Source: Lachnospiraceae bacterium P6B14
GTDB lineage: Bacteria; Bacillota; Clostridia; Lachnospirales; Lachnospiraceae
Reading direction: 5' to 3'
DNA: 33,126 nt
Assembly (NCBI GenBank): GCA_000687695.1
Contig: JHWZ01000020.1
Location: forward strand, 1 to 33,126
The notes under the pieces were generated by a model. It was given only the letters and a program-made list of their open reading frames with translations, had not been told where the DNA came from and searched no databases. The stretch's first letter is position 1, and every line of letters begins with the position of its first letter. Below, piece after piece: positions 8,517 to 17,547 of the stretch. Both the position numbers and the translations under genes were made by a program.

Positions 8517-9485
8517 ATGGGAGAACTTGGTGAAGTAATTAAGTCAATCAGTAAACCTGCTGAAAAGTTGATTGATGCGATTCGGGCTGCTATAGGTGTT
8601 GCGTATGAACCGCACCATCATAAGAAGATGACTGAAGCTGAAGTGTATCGTACAGAAGAATACTTGAGAATTATTCGCGAGAATAGTGATTTGCCTATCG
8701 AATATAAGGGTGGTGATATCAGGGTTAATATAGTTGATTCTGATGCATTGGTTAAACGGACTGGATGCAGAATTGCTTACCAAGAACTATATAAACAACA
8801 AAACCTTGAGACTGTATTTGATAAGGCCATTGATGTATTAGATGACAAGCAAGTAGCTTCAGATGAAGAGATTCTACCTGAGTGGATGATTCGGTTTATA
8901 AACTTGGCTGGAGAGATTAGCACAGAAGAGATGCAGGACATATGGTCTAGAGTTTTAGTTGGGGAGGTATTGGATCCTGGTTCGTTTTCTATGAAGACGC
9001 TATCGGTACTGAGGAGTATGAGTGCAAACGATGCAAAGCTGTTTAGCGGGTTATCTCGCTTTATTATTTCCGAGAGATTCTTGTTCCAAGATTACTCTTT
9101 AAATAGCAAGTTTGGCTTTAGTTATAATGATATTTTGAGCATGGATGAGATTGGATTGATTAATTCCGATGGAGAAATACATTTATCTGTAGAGGTGGGT
9201 CAGAAACCTCAAGTGTTGATGGAGTTTGGTGATTATTTGTTACTTGCTTCATCAAAGAAAACCATGAGCGTTAGGTTTAATCATTTTCCGTTATCTCGTG
9301 CTGGAAGAGAGTTACTATCGGTGGTAATGAAAAGAGATGATTCTGACAAAATGCCAAATGATTATATGATGGCTGTTGTAGGTGTGCTAAAAAAGAAATA
9401 TGATATGGTGAAGTTCGAGATTCATATAGTTTTAGCGAGAGATGGAGATAGAATAACATTTGATGATAATGAGTATAACCCGTAA
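8517..9485 (+). CDS. DUF2806-like protein of unknown function
   Basis: A soluble 322-residue protein with no signal peptide or membrane segment. The N-terminal part (KLIDAIRAAIGVAYEP) and the central block around residues 121-168 (PEWMIRFI, EEMQDIWSRVL, GEVLDPGSFS, TLSVLRSM) resemble what I remember of the DUF2806 family, whose role is not established. It shows no sugar-enzyme motif. It splits the otherwise continuous bacillosamine-type gene set and starts only 13 bases after the aminotransferase gene. Its base composition is clearly lower in GC than the genes just before it (a line near 8641 is about 37% against about 50% near 7441), which fits a later insertion. The family call is from memory and moderate. 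Confidence 0.75.
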   Translation: MGELGEVIKSISKPAEKLIDAIRAAIGVAYEPHHHKKMTEAEVYRTEEYLRIIRENSDLPIEYKGGDIRVNIVDSDALVKRTGCRIAYQELYKQQNLETVFDKAIDVLDDKQVASDEEILPEWMIRFINLAGEISTEEMQDIWSRVLVGEVLDPGSFSMKTLSVLRSMSANDAKLFSGLSRFIISERFLFQDYSLNSKFGFSYNDILSMDEIGLINSDGEIHLSVEVGQKPQVLMEFGDYLLLASSKKTMSVRFNHFPLSRAGRELLSVVMKRDDSDKMPNDYMMAVVGVLKKKYDMVKFEIHIVLARDGDRITFDDNEYNP

Positions 9486-9506
9486 AATGATGATTTATAG
9501 TTTGAG

Positions 9507-10253
9507 ATGATGGATATGATGAAGAAAATAATTAGTTTGTTTGCGATTATGCTCTCAGTCTGTTTTACGCTTGGATTCTTTGTGAGTATGATTGAAAAGA
9601 AAAACAGTAAGTTGGGCTGGGTAGAAGGCCATAAGCTCTATGGACCATATGAAGAACATGTAAAGCGTCCGATCGACTTTGCACTGACTCTATTTGCTGT
9701 GATTCTGGTTTGGCCGATTCTTCTAATTGTTGCCGTCGCTGTGAGGATTAGCATGGGGAGTCCCGTGCTGTTTAAGCAGGACAGGCCAGGACTTGGAGGA
9801 AAGATATTTAAGATATATAAGTTCCGTACGATGACTAATGATAGGGATGCTGAGGGAAATCTTTTGTCAGACGAAGATAGATTGACTAAAGTTGGAGTGA
9901 TATGCAGAAAATCCTCACTTGATGAGATTCCGAGCGTCGTTAATGTGCTAAAAGGTGATCTTGCCTTGGTCGGTCCGAGACCACTATTATCGGATTACCT
10001 TGATCGATACAACGAAGAACAGGCTCATAGGCATGACGTAAGACCTGGGCTAACTGGATTTGCTCAGACAGGGGGAAGAAATCTCTGTAGTTGGGATGAA
10101 AAGTTCAAGAAGGATGTGGAATATGTAAATCATATTACATTCTTTGGGGATTTGAAGATATTAATAAAAACCATAAAAGTCGTACTAAAAAGAGAAGGTA
10201 TCAGTTCCGAGACAAGTGCGACTATGGAGGCATTTACTGGAAATGAAAAATGA
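9507..10253 (+). CDS. Initiating sugar-1-phosphate transferase (PglC-like monotopic PGT)
   Basis: Predicted to transfer a sugar-1-phosphate from a UDP-sugar to undecaprenyl phosphate, the first committed membrane step of glycan assembly. The 248-residue protein has the bacterial sugar transferase core: the re-entrant membrane helix (about 55-80, with a Pro in VWPI), GSPVLFKQDRPG, KIYKFRTM, the catalytic dyad in SLDEIPS (D139, E140) and LVGPRPLL. An additional hydrophobic segment at residues 7-28 precedes the usual small-PGT core. The start codon is uncertain among several close ATG codons (9507, 9510, 9516, 9519) because no strong ribosome binding site is seen. The gene overlaps the acetyltransferase gene by 11 bases, which fits translational coupling. 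UDP-diNAc-bacillosamine is the expected substrate by context. Confidence 0.93.
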   Translation: MMDMMKKIISLFAIMLSVCFTLGFFVSMIEKKNSKLGWVEGHKLYGPYEEHVKRPIDFALTLFAVILVWPILLIVAVAVRISMGSPVLFKQDRPGLGGKIFKIYKFRTMTNDRDAEGNLLSDEDRLTKVGVICRKSSLDEIPSVVNVLKGDLALVGPRPLLSDYLDRYNEEQAHRHDVRPGLTGFAQTGGRNLCSWDEKFKKDVEYVNHITFFGDLKILIKTIKVVLKREGISSETSATMEAFTGNEK

Positions 10254-10905
10254 ATTGAAACCGTTGTATATAGTTGGGGCTGGTGGTTTCGGACGAGAAG
10301 TAATTTGGCTAGCAGAGACCATTAATGAAAAAAAGAAAAAATGGGACATTAAGGGGTTTGTGGATGGAGATTCTGCACTTTGGGGGAAAGAGATAGATGG
10401 GTATCCTGTATATGGTGATTTGAATCTTCTTGAAAAGGTGGATTTCGATGTGTGGTGTGTGATAGCCGTCGGAAACTCTAAGACACGCAGAAAGCTTGCC
10501 GAAAGGCTTGAATCATATCCACATATCATATTTGCTACATTGATTGCTCCTGATGTAAAATTGGGGATTAACAATGTCGTAGAGGAAGGATCTATGGTAT
10601 GCGCTGGAAGCATTATTACTGTAGATGCCCACATAGGTAAGCATAACATCGTTAATCTGGATTGTACAATTGGACATGATGCAACCCTCAGTGATTATGT
10701 GACGCTGTATCCGAGTGTAAATGTGAGCGGAAATGTTAGTATAGGAACAGCTACTGAAATAGGTACAGGAGCTCAAATAATACAGGGGATTAATATTGGG
10801 AGTTGTTCGATTATAGGAGCTGGAGCTACAGTTATAAGAAATATTGAAGACCATGTTACGGCTGTTGGAAATCCTGCTAGAATTATAAGTAAGAAGATGG
10901 TTTAA
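10243..10905 (+). CDS. PglD/NeuD-like sugar N- or O-acetyltransferase
   Basis: A 220-residue acetyl-CoA-dependent acetyltransferase of the PglD/NeuD/VioB type. The N-terminal part has the nucleotide-sugar-binding Rossmann-like fold (YIVGAGGFGREV, residues 9-20). The C-terminal part (about 100-215) is a left-handed beta-helix of hexapeptide repeats ending in VTAVGNPARII. His145 in TIGHDATLSDY sits where PglD has its catalytic base. The start is the ATG beginning MKNELKP, inside the end of the preceding gene, with GGAGG 12 bases upstream. With the PglE-like aminotransferase and the PglC-like transferase it makes a bacillosamine-type set. The substrate is inferred from context only. Confidence 0.92.
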   Translation: MKNELKPLYIVGAGGFGREVIWLAETINEKKKKWDIKGFVDGDSALWGKEIDGYPVYGDLNLLEKVDFDVWCVIAVGNSKTRRKLAERLESYPHIIFATLIAPDVKLGINNVVEEGSMVCAGSIITVDAHIGKHNIVNLDCTIGHDATLSDYVTLYPSVNVSGNVSIGTATEIGTGAQIIQGINIGSCSIIGAGATVIRNIEDHVTAVGNPARIISKKMV

Positions 10906-11063
10906 CGATTATGAGTTTTTGCAATGATATTGATTACGAAGATGCATAGAGCCACTTGTATAGGTGATCGTATTTAGTATAGATGTGAAGTATGAATAAT
11001 GATACTAATAATAACAGTTTGGGAATGTGTATCGTCGTTCCAACAAAGGTTAAGGATTAAGAC

Positions 11064-12329
11064 GTGAAAATTTGGTTGATGAATCATTATGCTTCGGATA
11101 TGTTTAGGGATCGTGCCGGAAGGCACTACTGGTTTGCGAAGCAGCTGTCAAATCGGGGTTATGATGTGACAGTGTTTTGTGCTTCGACATATCTGAGCGG
11201 AGAATATGCGGTTGATCTCGGGAAAAACACATTTGCTATAAAAAGACAGAATTCAATTCCGTTTGTTTTTGTAAAAACTACGTCGTCTCAGGGGAATGGT
11301 ATCGATCGTATCAAAAATATGGGGTTATTCTTCTCAAATCTGTTTCCCGCAACTAGAGTATATTCCAAGAACTATGGAAAACCAGATGTGATCGTGGCTT
11401 CCTCGGTTCATCCTTTGACTATGATTGCGGGTGTAAAGATAGCTAGAAAAATGAAGATACCTTGTATCTGTGAAGTTCGCGATCTCTGGCCGGAAGCAAT
11501 ATTTCAGTTTGGAAAAGCAAAAGAGAATAGTGCGCTTGGAAAAGCATTAATCAAGGGCGAGCATTGGATTTATAAAAATGCGGATGCGCTTATTTTTACC
11601 AAAGAAGGAGATACCGACTATCTTAAAGAACGTAGATGGACAATCGATCAGGGTGGGGATATTGATTTGAAAAAGTGCCATTATATCAATAATGGAGTGG
11701 ATATAGCGACTTGTGATGAAAGAAGTCAAACCAGGATATTGGATGATAAAGACTTGAATGATGATTCAAAATTCAATATCACTTATGTGGGAGCAATTCG
11801 CCCGGTCAATAATGTTGGCAATCTTCTCGATGCGGCATCGATTCTTAAAGGAGAAAAAGGATATGAGGATGTACAGTTTCTGATTTATGGTGATGGCAAT
11901 CAGCTTCTTGATTTAAAGAAACGAGTGGAAAAAGAGAGCATGGTTTCCGTAAAACTCAAAGGTTACGTCAATCGACAATATGTGCCATATATCCTAAGTA
12001 GATCGTCTGTCAATATGCTGAATTACTCTCAGGGGCAGTATAATTGGTCGAGAGGAAACAGTTCAAATAAACTGTTCGAATATATGGCGAGTGGCAAACC
12101 GATAATCAGTACTGTTCACATGGGGTATTCGATTATAAAACGATACGATTGTGGTGTTGAATTGGATGAGGATACACCGGAAGCCCTTGTGAAAGAGATT
12201 AAAAGATTTCATGATATGAGTCAAGAAGATCGAAGAAGGATCGGGAAAAATGCGAAAGTGGGTGCCAAAGATTTTGATTTTGCCGTGTTAACAGATAAAT
12301 TGGTTAATGTGATAGAAAGTGTATTGTGA
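11064..12329 (+). CDS. GT4 family glycosyltransferase (WbuB-like)
   Basis: A 421-residue retaining glycosyltransferase of family GT4 with a GT-B fold, acting on the cytoplasmic face of the membrane. The N-terminal half has the acceptor-side motifs GRHYWFAKQL and EVRDLWPEA. The C-terminal half has NITYVGAI, FLIYGDG and SSNKLFEYMASGKPII, the donor-binding block containing the E-x7-E region. The pattern is like WbuB-type transferases. The start is GTG with AAGGA 7 bases upstream. A 158-base gap before it has no real gene; a 22-codon frame at 10992-11060 ends 3 bases before this start and is probably chance. The next gene overlaps by one base. Donor sugar is not known. Confidence 0.9.
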   Translation: MKIWLMNHYASDMFRDRAGRHYWFAKQLSNRGYDVTVFCASTYLSGEYAVDLGKNTFAIKRQNSIPFVFVKTTSSQGNGIDRIKNMGLFFSNLFPATRVYSKNYGKPDVIVASSVHPLTMIAGVKIARKMKIPCICEVRDLWPEAIFQFGKAKENSALGKALIKGEHWIYKNADALIFTKEGDTDYLKERRWTIDQGGDIDLKKCHYINNGVDIATCDERSQTRILDDKDLNDDSKFNITYVGAIRPVNNVGNLLDAASILKGEKGYEDVQFLIYGDGNQLLDLKKRVEKESMVSVKLKGYVNRQYVPYILSRSSVNMLNYSQGQYNWSRGNSSNKLFEYMASGKPIISTVHMGYSIIKRYDCGVELDEDTPEALVKEIKRFHDMSQEDRRRIGKNAKVGAKDFDFAVLTDKLVNVIESVL

Positions 12330-14182
12330 TGTCTGATATAAGAATGATTCGATCAATCCTCAAAGAGTATGGACTCCGATGGATGACGGATCGTATGCTG
12401 TATAGTGCTAAGCTAAAGCTTCTACGGATTTTTCCAATTGTGGAGAAACTATTTGAGCGCAAGACCTCATTTCCGACGCGACTTAATCTATTCGAAATAA
12501 ATGTTCAGTCTATTCGCAAGATACTTGAGAGTCTGAATGGTAAGGAAAAAGAACAGCTTATAGGTACGGCCGACAGAATACTCGAAGGCGTTATACCTGG
12601 ATTTTCGTCGATAGATCTTAATTATGGAATGCCTATGGATTGGCAATTGAATCCTGTTACTGGAGAACGTTGCAGTGAAAAACAAAAATGGTATCTAATT
12701 CCTGATTTTGATAAAAGGCGAGGAGATATAAAAGTAGTTTGGGAAGCATCGAGATTTTCATGGATGATTACTATAACTCGTGCTTATATACTTACAAAGG
12801 ATGAAAAGTATTACTTGTTCTTTTCTGATGTGATTAAAAACTGGCTATCAGAGAATCCGTATGGCTATGGTGCCAATTATAAATGTGGTCAGGAATGCGC
12901 TTTAAGGATGGTCAATACACTTCTGGTCTATTCTGTCTTTCGAGAGGATGGCCTAACAAAAGATGTTGATGACGTCCATGTGAAGGATCTAGTCGACAGG
13001 TGCTATCGTAGGATTTTAGGCAATTTCTTTTACGCCTACCGTTGTATCAAAAACAATCATACTATATCAGAACTTATGGGGATGATTGTTGGTGCATGGT
13101 GTTGTGCGGATGATAAACAAATGACAAATGCGTATGAATTGCTGAATGAGGTTGTTGATGAGCAGTTTACATGTGATGGTGGATACTGTCAGCATTCGTT
13201 TAATTATGAACGATTAGCGATTCAGGATTTGAATTGCATACTGAGTATATCCAAAAAGACGGGCATGGATCTTTCGAAGCGAAACAAAAGAAAGATCCGA
13301 AATGCAGCATTGTTGATGTATCAATGTCAAGATGATAGTGGAGATATGCCAAATTATGGAGCTAATGATGGTGCGCTTGTATTTCCGCTTACGAATTGTG
13401 GATATCGGGATTTTAGGCCGACTATAAATGCTTCATTTGCTCTTTTAACAGGAAATCAGTTGTATGATGATGGCGCGCATCAAGAGGAACTCATATGGTT
13501 CTCAGGAAATAAGAATAATCAAAACTATAAGAGAATTCATATAAATCGCACATCAAAGAGCTTCAGTGGTACCGGACTTTATACTGTGCGGAAAAACACC
13601 TCATGGGGAATGATGATTTGCAACCGATATCGCACGAGACCAGGACACATGGATCAGTTGCATTTTGATTTGTGGGTAGATGGCGTTAATGTATTATGTG
13701 ATGGTGGAACATACTCTTATGTGAGCGATGAAGGAAGACAGCTTGTTTTAAATGAAAGCCATAATACGGTAACAGTTCCCGGAAAGACTCAGATGAGTAC
13801 TCACGGCGCGTTTATGATTTACGATTGGCCGAAGAGAGGAAGGATCAAGAATACTAGTAATATGATGCATGGTGAATACTGTGCGAAAAACGGATACTTT
13901 CATCGGAGAACAGTCGCTATTACTGATAAGGGATATCGAATAATTGATGCAGTGGGCAAAAAATGTGAGATCAGATTTCATACTCCTTGCGATGTTGAGA
14001 AAACAGAGGCAGGATATGAGTTAAGTTGGAAAGGGAGAACAATTTGTCGGATCATTTCTTGTAGGGATAGTCGTGTTGAGGCATCGATTAGAAGCGTGTA
14101 TTATCTAAAAAGGGAAAAGATTAGTTGCGTTGTGATAGATGGGATAAAAGGTAAAACTGTTACGGAAATAGAGGTTTTGTAA
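12329..14182 (+). CDS. Heparinase II/III-like protein, no signal peptide
   Basis: A 617-residue member of the heparinase II/III-like family: an alpha-helical toroid domain (about 90-385) followed by a beta-sandwich domain. Family enzymes are polysaccharide lyases that act on uronic-acid glycans, and related folds include uronyl C5-epimerases. Candidate catalytic residues are present: NNH (His243), FNYERLA (Tyr293), PNYGANDGA (341-349) and GHMDQLHFDLW (His440, His445). There is no signal peptide, so it seems cytoplasmic, which is odd for a lyase of a polymer finished outside the cell. The start is ATG overlapping the previous stop by one base; a GTG one codon earlier is possible. It sits between a GT4 gene and the UDP-ManNAc dehydrogenase gene. 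It may modify lipid-linked intermediates rather than degrade polymer; this is inference. Confidence 0.88.
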   Translation: MSDIRMIRSILKEYGLRWMTDRMLYSAKLKLLRIFPIVEKLFERKTSFPTRLNLFEINVQSIRKILESLNGKEKEQLIGTADRILEGVIPGFSSIDLNYGMPMDWQLNPVTGERCSEKQKWYLIPDFDKRRGDIKVVWEASRFSWMITITRAYILTKDEKYYLFFSDVIKNWLSENPYGYGANYKCGQECALRMVNTLLVYSVFREDGLTKDVDDVHVKDLVDRCYRRILGNFFYAYRCIKNNHTISELMGMIVGAWCCADDKQMTNAYELLNEVVDEQFTCDGGYCQHSFNYERLAIQDLNCILSISKKTGMDLSKRNKRKIRNAALLMYQCQDDSGDMPNYGANDGALVFPLTNCGYRDFRPTINASFALLTGNQLYDDGAHQEELIWFSGNKNNQNYKRIHINRTSKSFSGTGLYTVRKNTSWGMMICNRYRTRPGHMDQLHFDLWVDGVNVLCDGGTYSYVSDEGRQLVLNESHNTVTVPGKTQMSTHGAFMIYDWPKRGRIKNTSNMMHGEYCAKNGYFHRRTVAITDKGYRIIDAVGKKCEIRFHTPCDVEKTEAGYELSWKGRTICRIISCRDSRVEASIRSVYYLKREKISCVVIDGIKGKTVTEIEVL

Positions 14183-14183
14183 A

Positions 14184-15392
14184 ATGGTAAACGTTATAGG
14201 GCTTGGCTACATTGGACTACCAACTGCTTTAATGCTAGCAAGCCATGGTGTAGATGTAATTGGGACAGATTATAACAGGGAGCTTGTTGATACGTTAAAT
14301 GCCGGACATACGACATTTAAGGAGAATGGCTTAGAGGGGCTTTATCAAGACGCTACAGAAAAAGGAATCAAATTCACCTCGGAATATCAGGTAACTGAGA
14401 CCTATATCATATCAGTGCCAACTCCTTATGACAAGTTCAGCAAAAAAGTTGATGCAAAATACGTAATAGCCGCCCTAAAGGATGTACTGAATGTTGCCCC
14501 GGAAGGCGCGATTATCGTAATTGAATCAACGATCAGCCCCGGGACGATTGAAAAGAGTGTTCGTCCCGTTCTAGTACAGGAAAAGAGAGAAGACCTGAAA
14601 CTTGTACATGCACCGGAGCGTATTATACCGGGAAATATGATTTACGAGCTCATCCACAACAACCGAACGATCGGGGCGGATGACAAAAAAGCCGGCGAGA
14701 AGATAAAACAGATGTATGCGTCATTTTGTCAGGGAGAGATAGTTGTTACCGACATAAGGACCGCAGAGATGACCAAGGTGGTAGAAAATACCTATCGTGC
14801 GGTCAATATTGCATTTGCTAACGAGTTGATGAAAATCTGTCACCATGACAATCTTGATGTATATGAGATTATAAAGATTTGTAATATGCATCCGAGGGTG
14901 AACATCCTTCAGCCGGGGCCTGGTGTAGGTGGACACTGTATTTCGGTAGATCCGTGGTTTTTGGTAGGTGATTATCCCAGTCTTGCTAAGGTGATCGATG
15001 AATCTATGAAGACGAATGATGCTATGCCCGCCTTTGTTCTTCACAGGATTTATGACATTATGAAGGAAAGGGGCATGACGGATCTGGGGCGTGTAGGATT
15101 ATATGGGCTTACGTACAAGGAAAATGTTGATGATATGAGAGAGTCTCCGACGTTGCAGCTTCTAGAAAGTCAGGAAAAACATTTGGGAGATCCTCTAAAG
15201 GTGTATGATCCGTTAATCACAGAGGATAAGGTTGCAAACCAGTATCATGATTTGGATGTTTTTTTAAATGATGTTGACTTTGTGGTGATTATGGTTGCGC
15301 ATGATGAGTTAAAAGGCAACATGGATAAGTTCAGAGATAAGATAGTACTTGATACAAGGCATGTTTATGATGGGGTGTGCTATCATCTATAA
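14184..15392 (+). CDS. UDP-N-acetyl-D-mannosamine dehydrogenase (WecC-like)
   Basis: A 402-residue nucleotide-sugar dehydrogenase, predicted to oxidise UDP-ManNAc to UDP-ManNAcA with two NAD+ in the cytoplasm. It has the NAD motif VIGLGYIGLPTA at the N-terminus, ESTISPGT, APERIIPG, EMTKVVENTYRAVNIAFANEL and the catalytic block GPGVGGHCISVDPWF with Cys252. 'HPRVNILQPGPG' just before that block is characteristic of the WecC branch rather than of UDP-Glc dehydrogenases. AGAGG about 10 bases upstream supports the ATG. No UDP-GlcNAc 2-epimerase (WecB) gene is in the window, so UDP-ManNAc must come from elsewhere. It gives the uronic acid that the heparinase-like neighbour would be expected to act on. 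Confidence 0.92.
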   Translation: MVNVIGLGYIGLPTALMLASHGVDVIGTDYNRELVDTLNAGHTTFKENGLEGLYQDATEKGIKFTSEYQVTETYIISVPTPYDKFSKKVDAKYVIAALKDVLNVAPEGAIIVIESTISPGTIEKSVRPVLVQEKREDLKLVHAPERIIPGNMIYELIHNNRTIGADDKKAGEKIKQMYASFCQGEIVVTDIRTAEMTKVVENTYRAVNIAFANELMKICHHDNLDVYEIIKICNMHPRVNILQPGPGVGGHCISVDPWFLVGDYPSLAKVIDESMKTNDAMPAFVLHRIYDIMKERGMTDLGRVGLYGLTYKENVDDMRESPTLQLLESQEKHLGDPLKVYDPLITEDKVANQYHDLDVFLNDVDFVVIMVAHDELKGNMDKFRDKIVLDTRHVYDGVCYHL

Positions 15393-15423
15393 TGAAATAG
15401 TCTAGAAATGTGAGGTCGAAGAT

Positions 15424-17544
15424 TTGAAACAGTTGTTTTTGTCAGTAAGTGATGGGTCTATGTCGGTTGTGGATACTCCAGCACCGACAATTAAGGATAA
15501 TACTGTAATAGTTGAGTCCCTTTACTCTGTTGTATCTGCGGGCACCGAACGTAGTTTGGCTTCCTTTGGAGGCAAAAATCTGATTCAGAAGGCGATGGAA
15601 CGTCCGGATCAAGTGAAAAAAGTAACTGAAAAAATGTCTACGGATGGGATTCTTACAACAATAGAGTCAGCGTTTGGAAGATTAAAGGACCCTATGCCTA
15701 TGGGGTATACAGCAGTGGGAAGAGTGACTGATGTTGGCAGAGGGGTTACAGATATTTCTGTTGGTGATATTGTGGCCGAGGTTGGTCAGGCCTATCACGC
15801 AGAGGTTAACAGGGTAGGAAAAAACTTGGTTGTAAAAGTTCCGGATGAGCTTGAGGATAAAAGACAGGCGGCGTTTTCTGCACTTGGAGGAATAGCGCTT
15901 GAAGGAATTCATCAGGCAGAAGTGATGCCCGGTGAAACAGTTGCCGTTATCGGACTTGGATTATTAGGACATATCACGGCTAGAATATTGTATGCCTATG
16001 GATGCGATATAATTGGGTTTGATATAGCGGACAAGACGCTCCCTGATACGAAGTTGAAAGCGTTTATCAATTCGAACGATGATAGTGCTGTAGATACTAC
16101 AAAAGCCCTTACTAGGGGGAGAGGTGTTGATAAAGTAATTATCACTGCGGCGACGGATTCCAATGCTCCCATCGAGTTGTCACAGGAAATAGCCAGAGAT
16201 CGTGGTATCATTTGTATGATTGGCGTGACTCAGTTAAATTTGGATCGTCGATCTTTTTATGAAAGAGAGTTGACGTTCAAGATAGCGCGATCTTATGGAC
16301 CGGGGCGTTATGATACTTCGTATGAGGATGATGGCGTAGACTATCCGATAGGATATGTACGCTTCACGGAAGGACGAAATGTTGAGGAGTTCCTTCGGCT
16401 TTTGGCGACAAAACGGTTGAATATTTCGGATCTTATTACCCATGAGATGCCGTTTGATGAGGCTAGAAAAGCTTATGAAATGATTACGACAAACCCTAAC
16501 CATGAGCGATATATAGGTGTTTTGCTTCGATATATTGATAACAATAATAAATGGGATAGTATAATTCGACAGAAAAAACAGAACGTCACCAAAAATAGAA
16601 ACATAGAAATCGGTGATAGGATTGGTTTTGGATTGATTGGTGCCGGAAACTTCGCTAGAGCAACAATGCTTCCGATTATGAGTTCATTGAGAATGTATGA
16701 TTTTGTAGGACTTGCTACAACCGGTGGTGTGGCTGCTGCTCAGGCAAATGAGGTGTTTCGTTTTAATTATACAACAAATGATTATCGAAAGCTACTATCA
16801 GATGATAGGATAGATCTGGTAGGTATATCCACTCAGCACAACACTCATGCAAAGTTTATCATTGATGCACTAGAGGCCGGTAAGAGTGTGTACTGCGAGA
16901 AACCATTATGCTTGACTTTGGATGAACTCGACAGAATTGAAGAAGTTTATCAAAAGAGCGAGGGCGAACTGTTTTGTGGACTTAATCGTCGTTATGCTCC
17001 ACTTATCCAGGAAATCAAGCGTGAATTGAAAACAGATCAGATTCCGGCTGTATATGATTATATCGTAAATGCCGGATACATTCCGAATGACCATTGGACT
17101 CAGGATGAAAAGAGGGGTGGCGGAAGAATTATTGGAGAGGCCATCCATTTTGTAGATACAATTCTGTATCTTGATGGAAGTGATTTGGTTGACTTAAATG
17201 TGGATTTTGTTGAGAATCCAGCATTTCCAAAGAAAGATAACGCGATTATCAGGTTGAAGTTTTCGTCCGGAGCCATAGGAACTATCTTGTACACATCAAT
17301 GGGATCAAAGAAGTATCCAAAAGAGCAGTTAAGAGTGTTTTCAAATGGGACTGTGTATGAGATGGATAACTATGTAAGCATGAGAAAGTATGGAAGCGTT
17401 AGGAAAAAAAATGTTAATCCAAGGCAAGATAAGGGAATTAGTAATGAATATCGAGCAATTGCGGATGTACTTGCCGGAAAACAGAATAACGCATCAATAG
17501 ATGATTCATTTGTCTCACACAGGATGCTTTTAAAGGAACTATAA
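15424..17544 (+). CDS. Two-domain oxidoreductase (medium-chain dehydrogenase plus Gfo/Idh/MocA)
   Basis: A 706-residue fusion of two NAD(P)-dependent oxidoreductases, predicted cytoplasmic. Residues 1-370 are a medium-chain alcohol-dehydrogenase-like domain with cofactor motif VIGLGLLG (175-182). The catalytic zinc Cys expected near 'SAGTERS' is absent. Residues 397-706 are a Gfo/Idh/MocA domain with IGAGNFAR (405-412) and the CEKP motif (491-494). This arrangement is known in annotated genomes as a bi-domain oxidoreductase, often beside heparinase-like and WecC-like genes in polysaccharide loci. The start is TTG with a GAGGT-like site about 9 bases upstream. It may oxidise and re-reduce a sugar ring, for instance for epimerisation. 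The reaction is not known. Confidence 0.9.
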   Translation: MKQLFLSVSDGSMSVVDTPAPTIKDNTVIVESLYSVVSAGTERSLASFGGKNLIQKAMERPDQVKKVTEKMSTDGILTTIESAFGRLKDPMPMGYTAVGRVTDVGRGVTDISVGDIVAEVGQAYHAEVNRVGKNLVVKVPDELEDKRQAAFSALGGIALEGIHQAEVMPGETVAVIGLGLLGHITARILYAYGCDIIGFDIADKTLPDTKLKAFINSNDDSAVDTTKALTRGRGVDKVIITAATDSNAPIELSQEIARDRGIICMIGVTQLNLDRRSFYERELTFKIARSYGPGRYDTSYEDDGVDYPIGYVRFTEGRNVEEFLRLLATKRLNISDLITHEMPFDEARKAYEMITTNPNHERYIGVLLRYIDNNNKWDSIIRQKKQNVTKNRNIEIGDRIGFGLIGAGNFARATMLPIMSSLRMYDFVGLATTGGVAAAQANEVFRFNYTTNDYRKLLSDDRIDLVGISTQHNTHAKFIIDALEAGKSVYCEKPLCLTLDELDRIEEVYQKSEGELFCGLNRRYAPLIQEIKRELKTDQIPAVYDYIVNAGYIPNDHWTQDEKRGGGRIIGEAIHFVDTILYLDGSDLVDLNVDFVENPAFPKKDNAIIRLKFSSGAIGTILYTSMGSKKYPKEQLRVFSNGTVYEMDNYVSMRKYGSVRKKNVNPRQDKGISNEYRAIADVLAGKQNNASIDDSFVSHRMLLKEL

Positions 17545-17547
17545 TCT

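Noticed and set aside
10992-11060. A 22-codon ATG frame ending 3 bases before the GTG start of the GT4 gene, with a VVPT-like stretch resembling the start of a GT2 enzyme.
   Set aside because: No good ribosome binding site and too short for motif support; kept only as a possible chance frame or leader.
10906-11063. A possible internal promoter before the GT4 gene (TTGTAT and TATAGA spaced by 16 bases).
   Set aside because: The -35 matches the consensus at only three positions and the spacing is short; not better than chance in AT-rich sequence.
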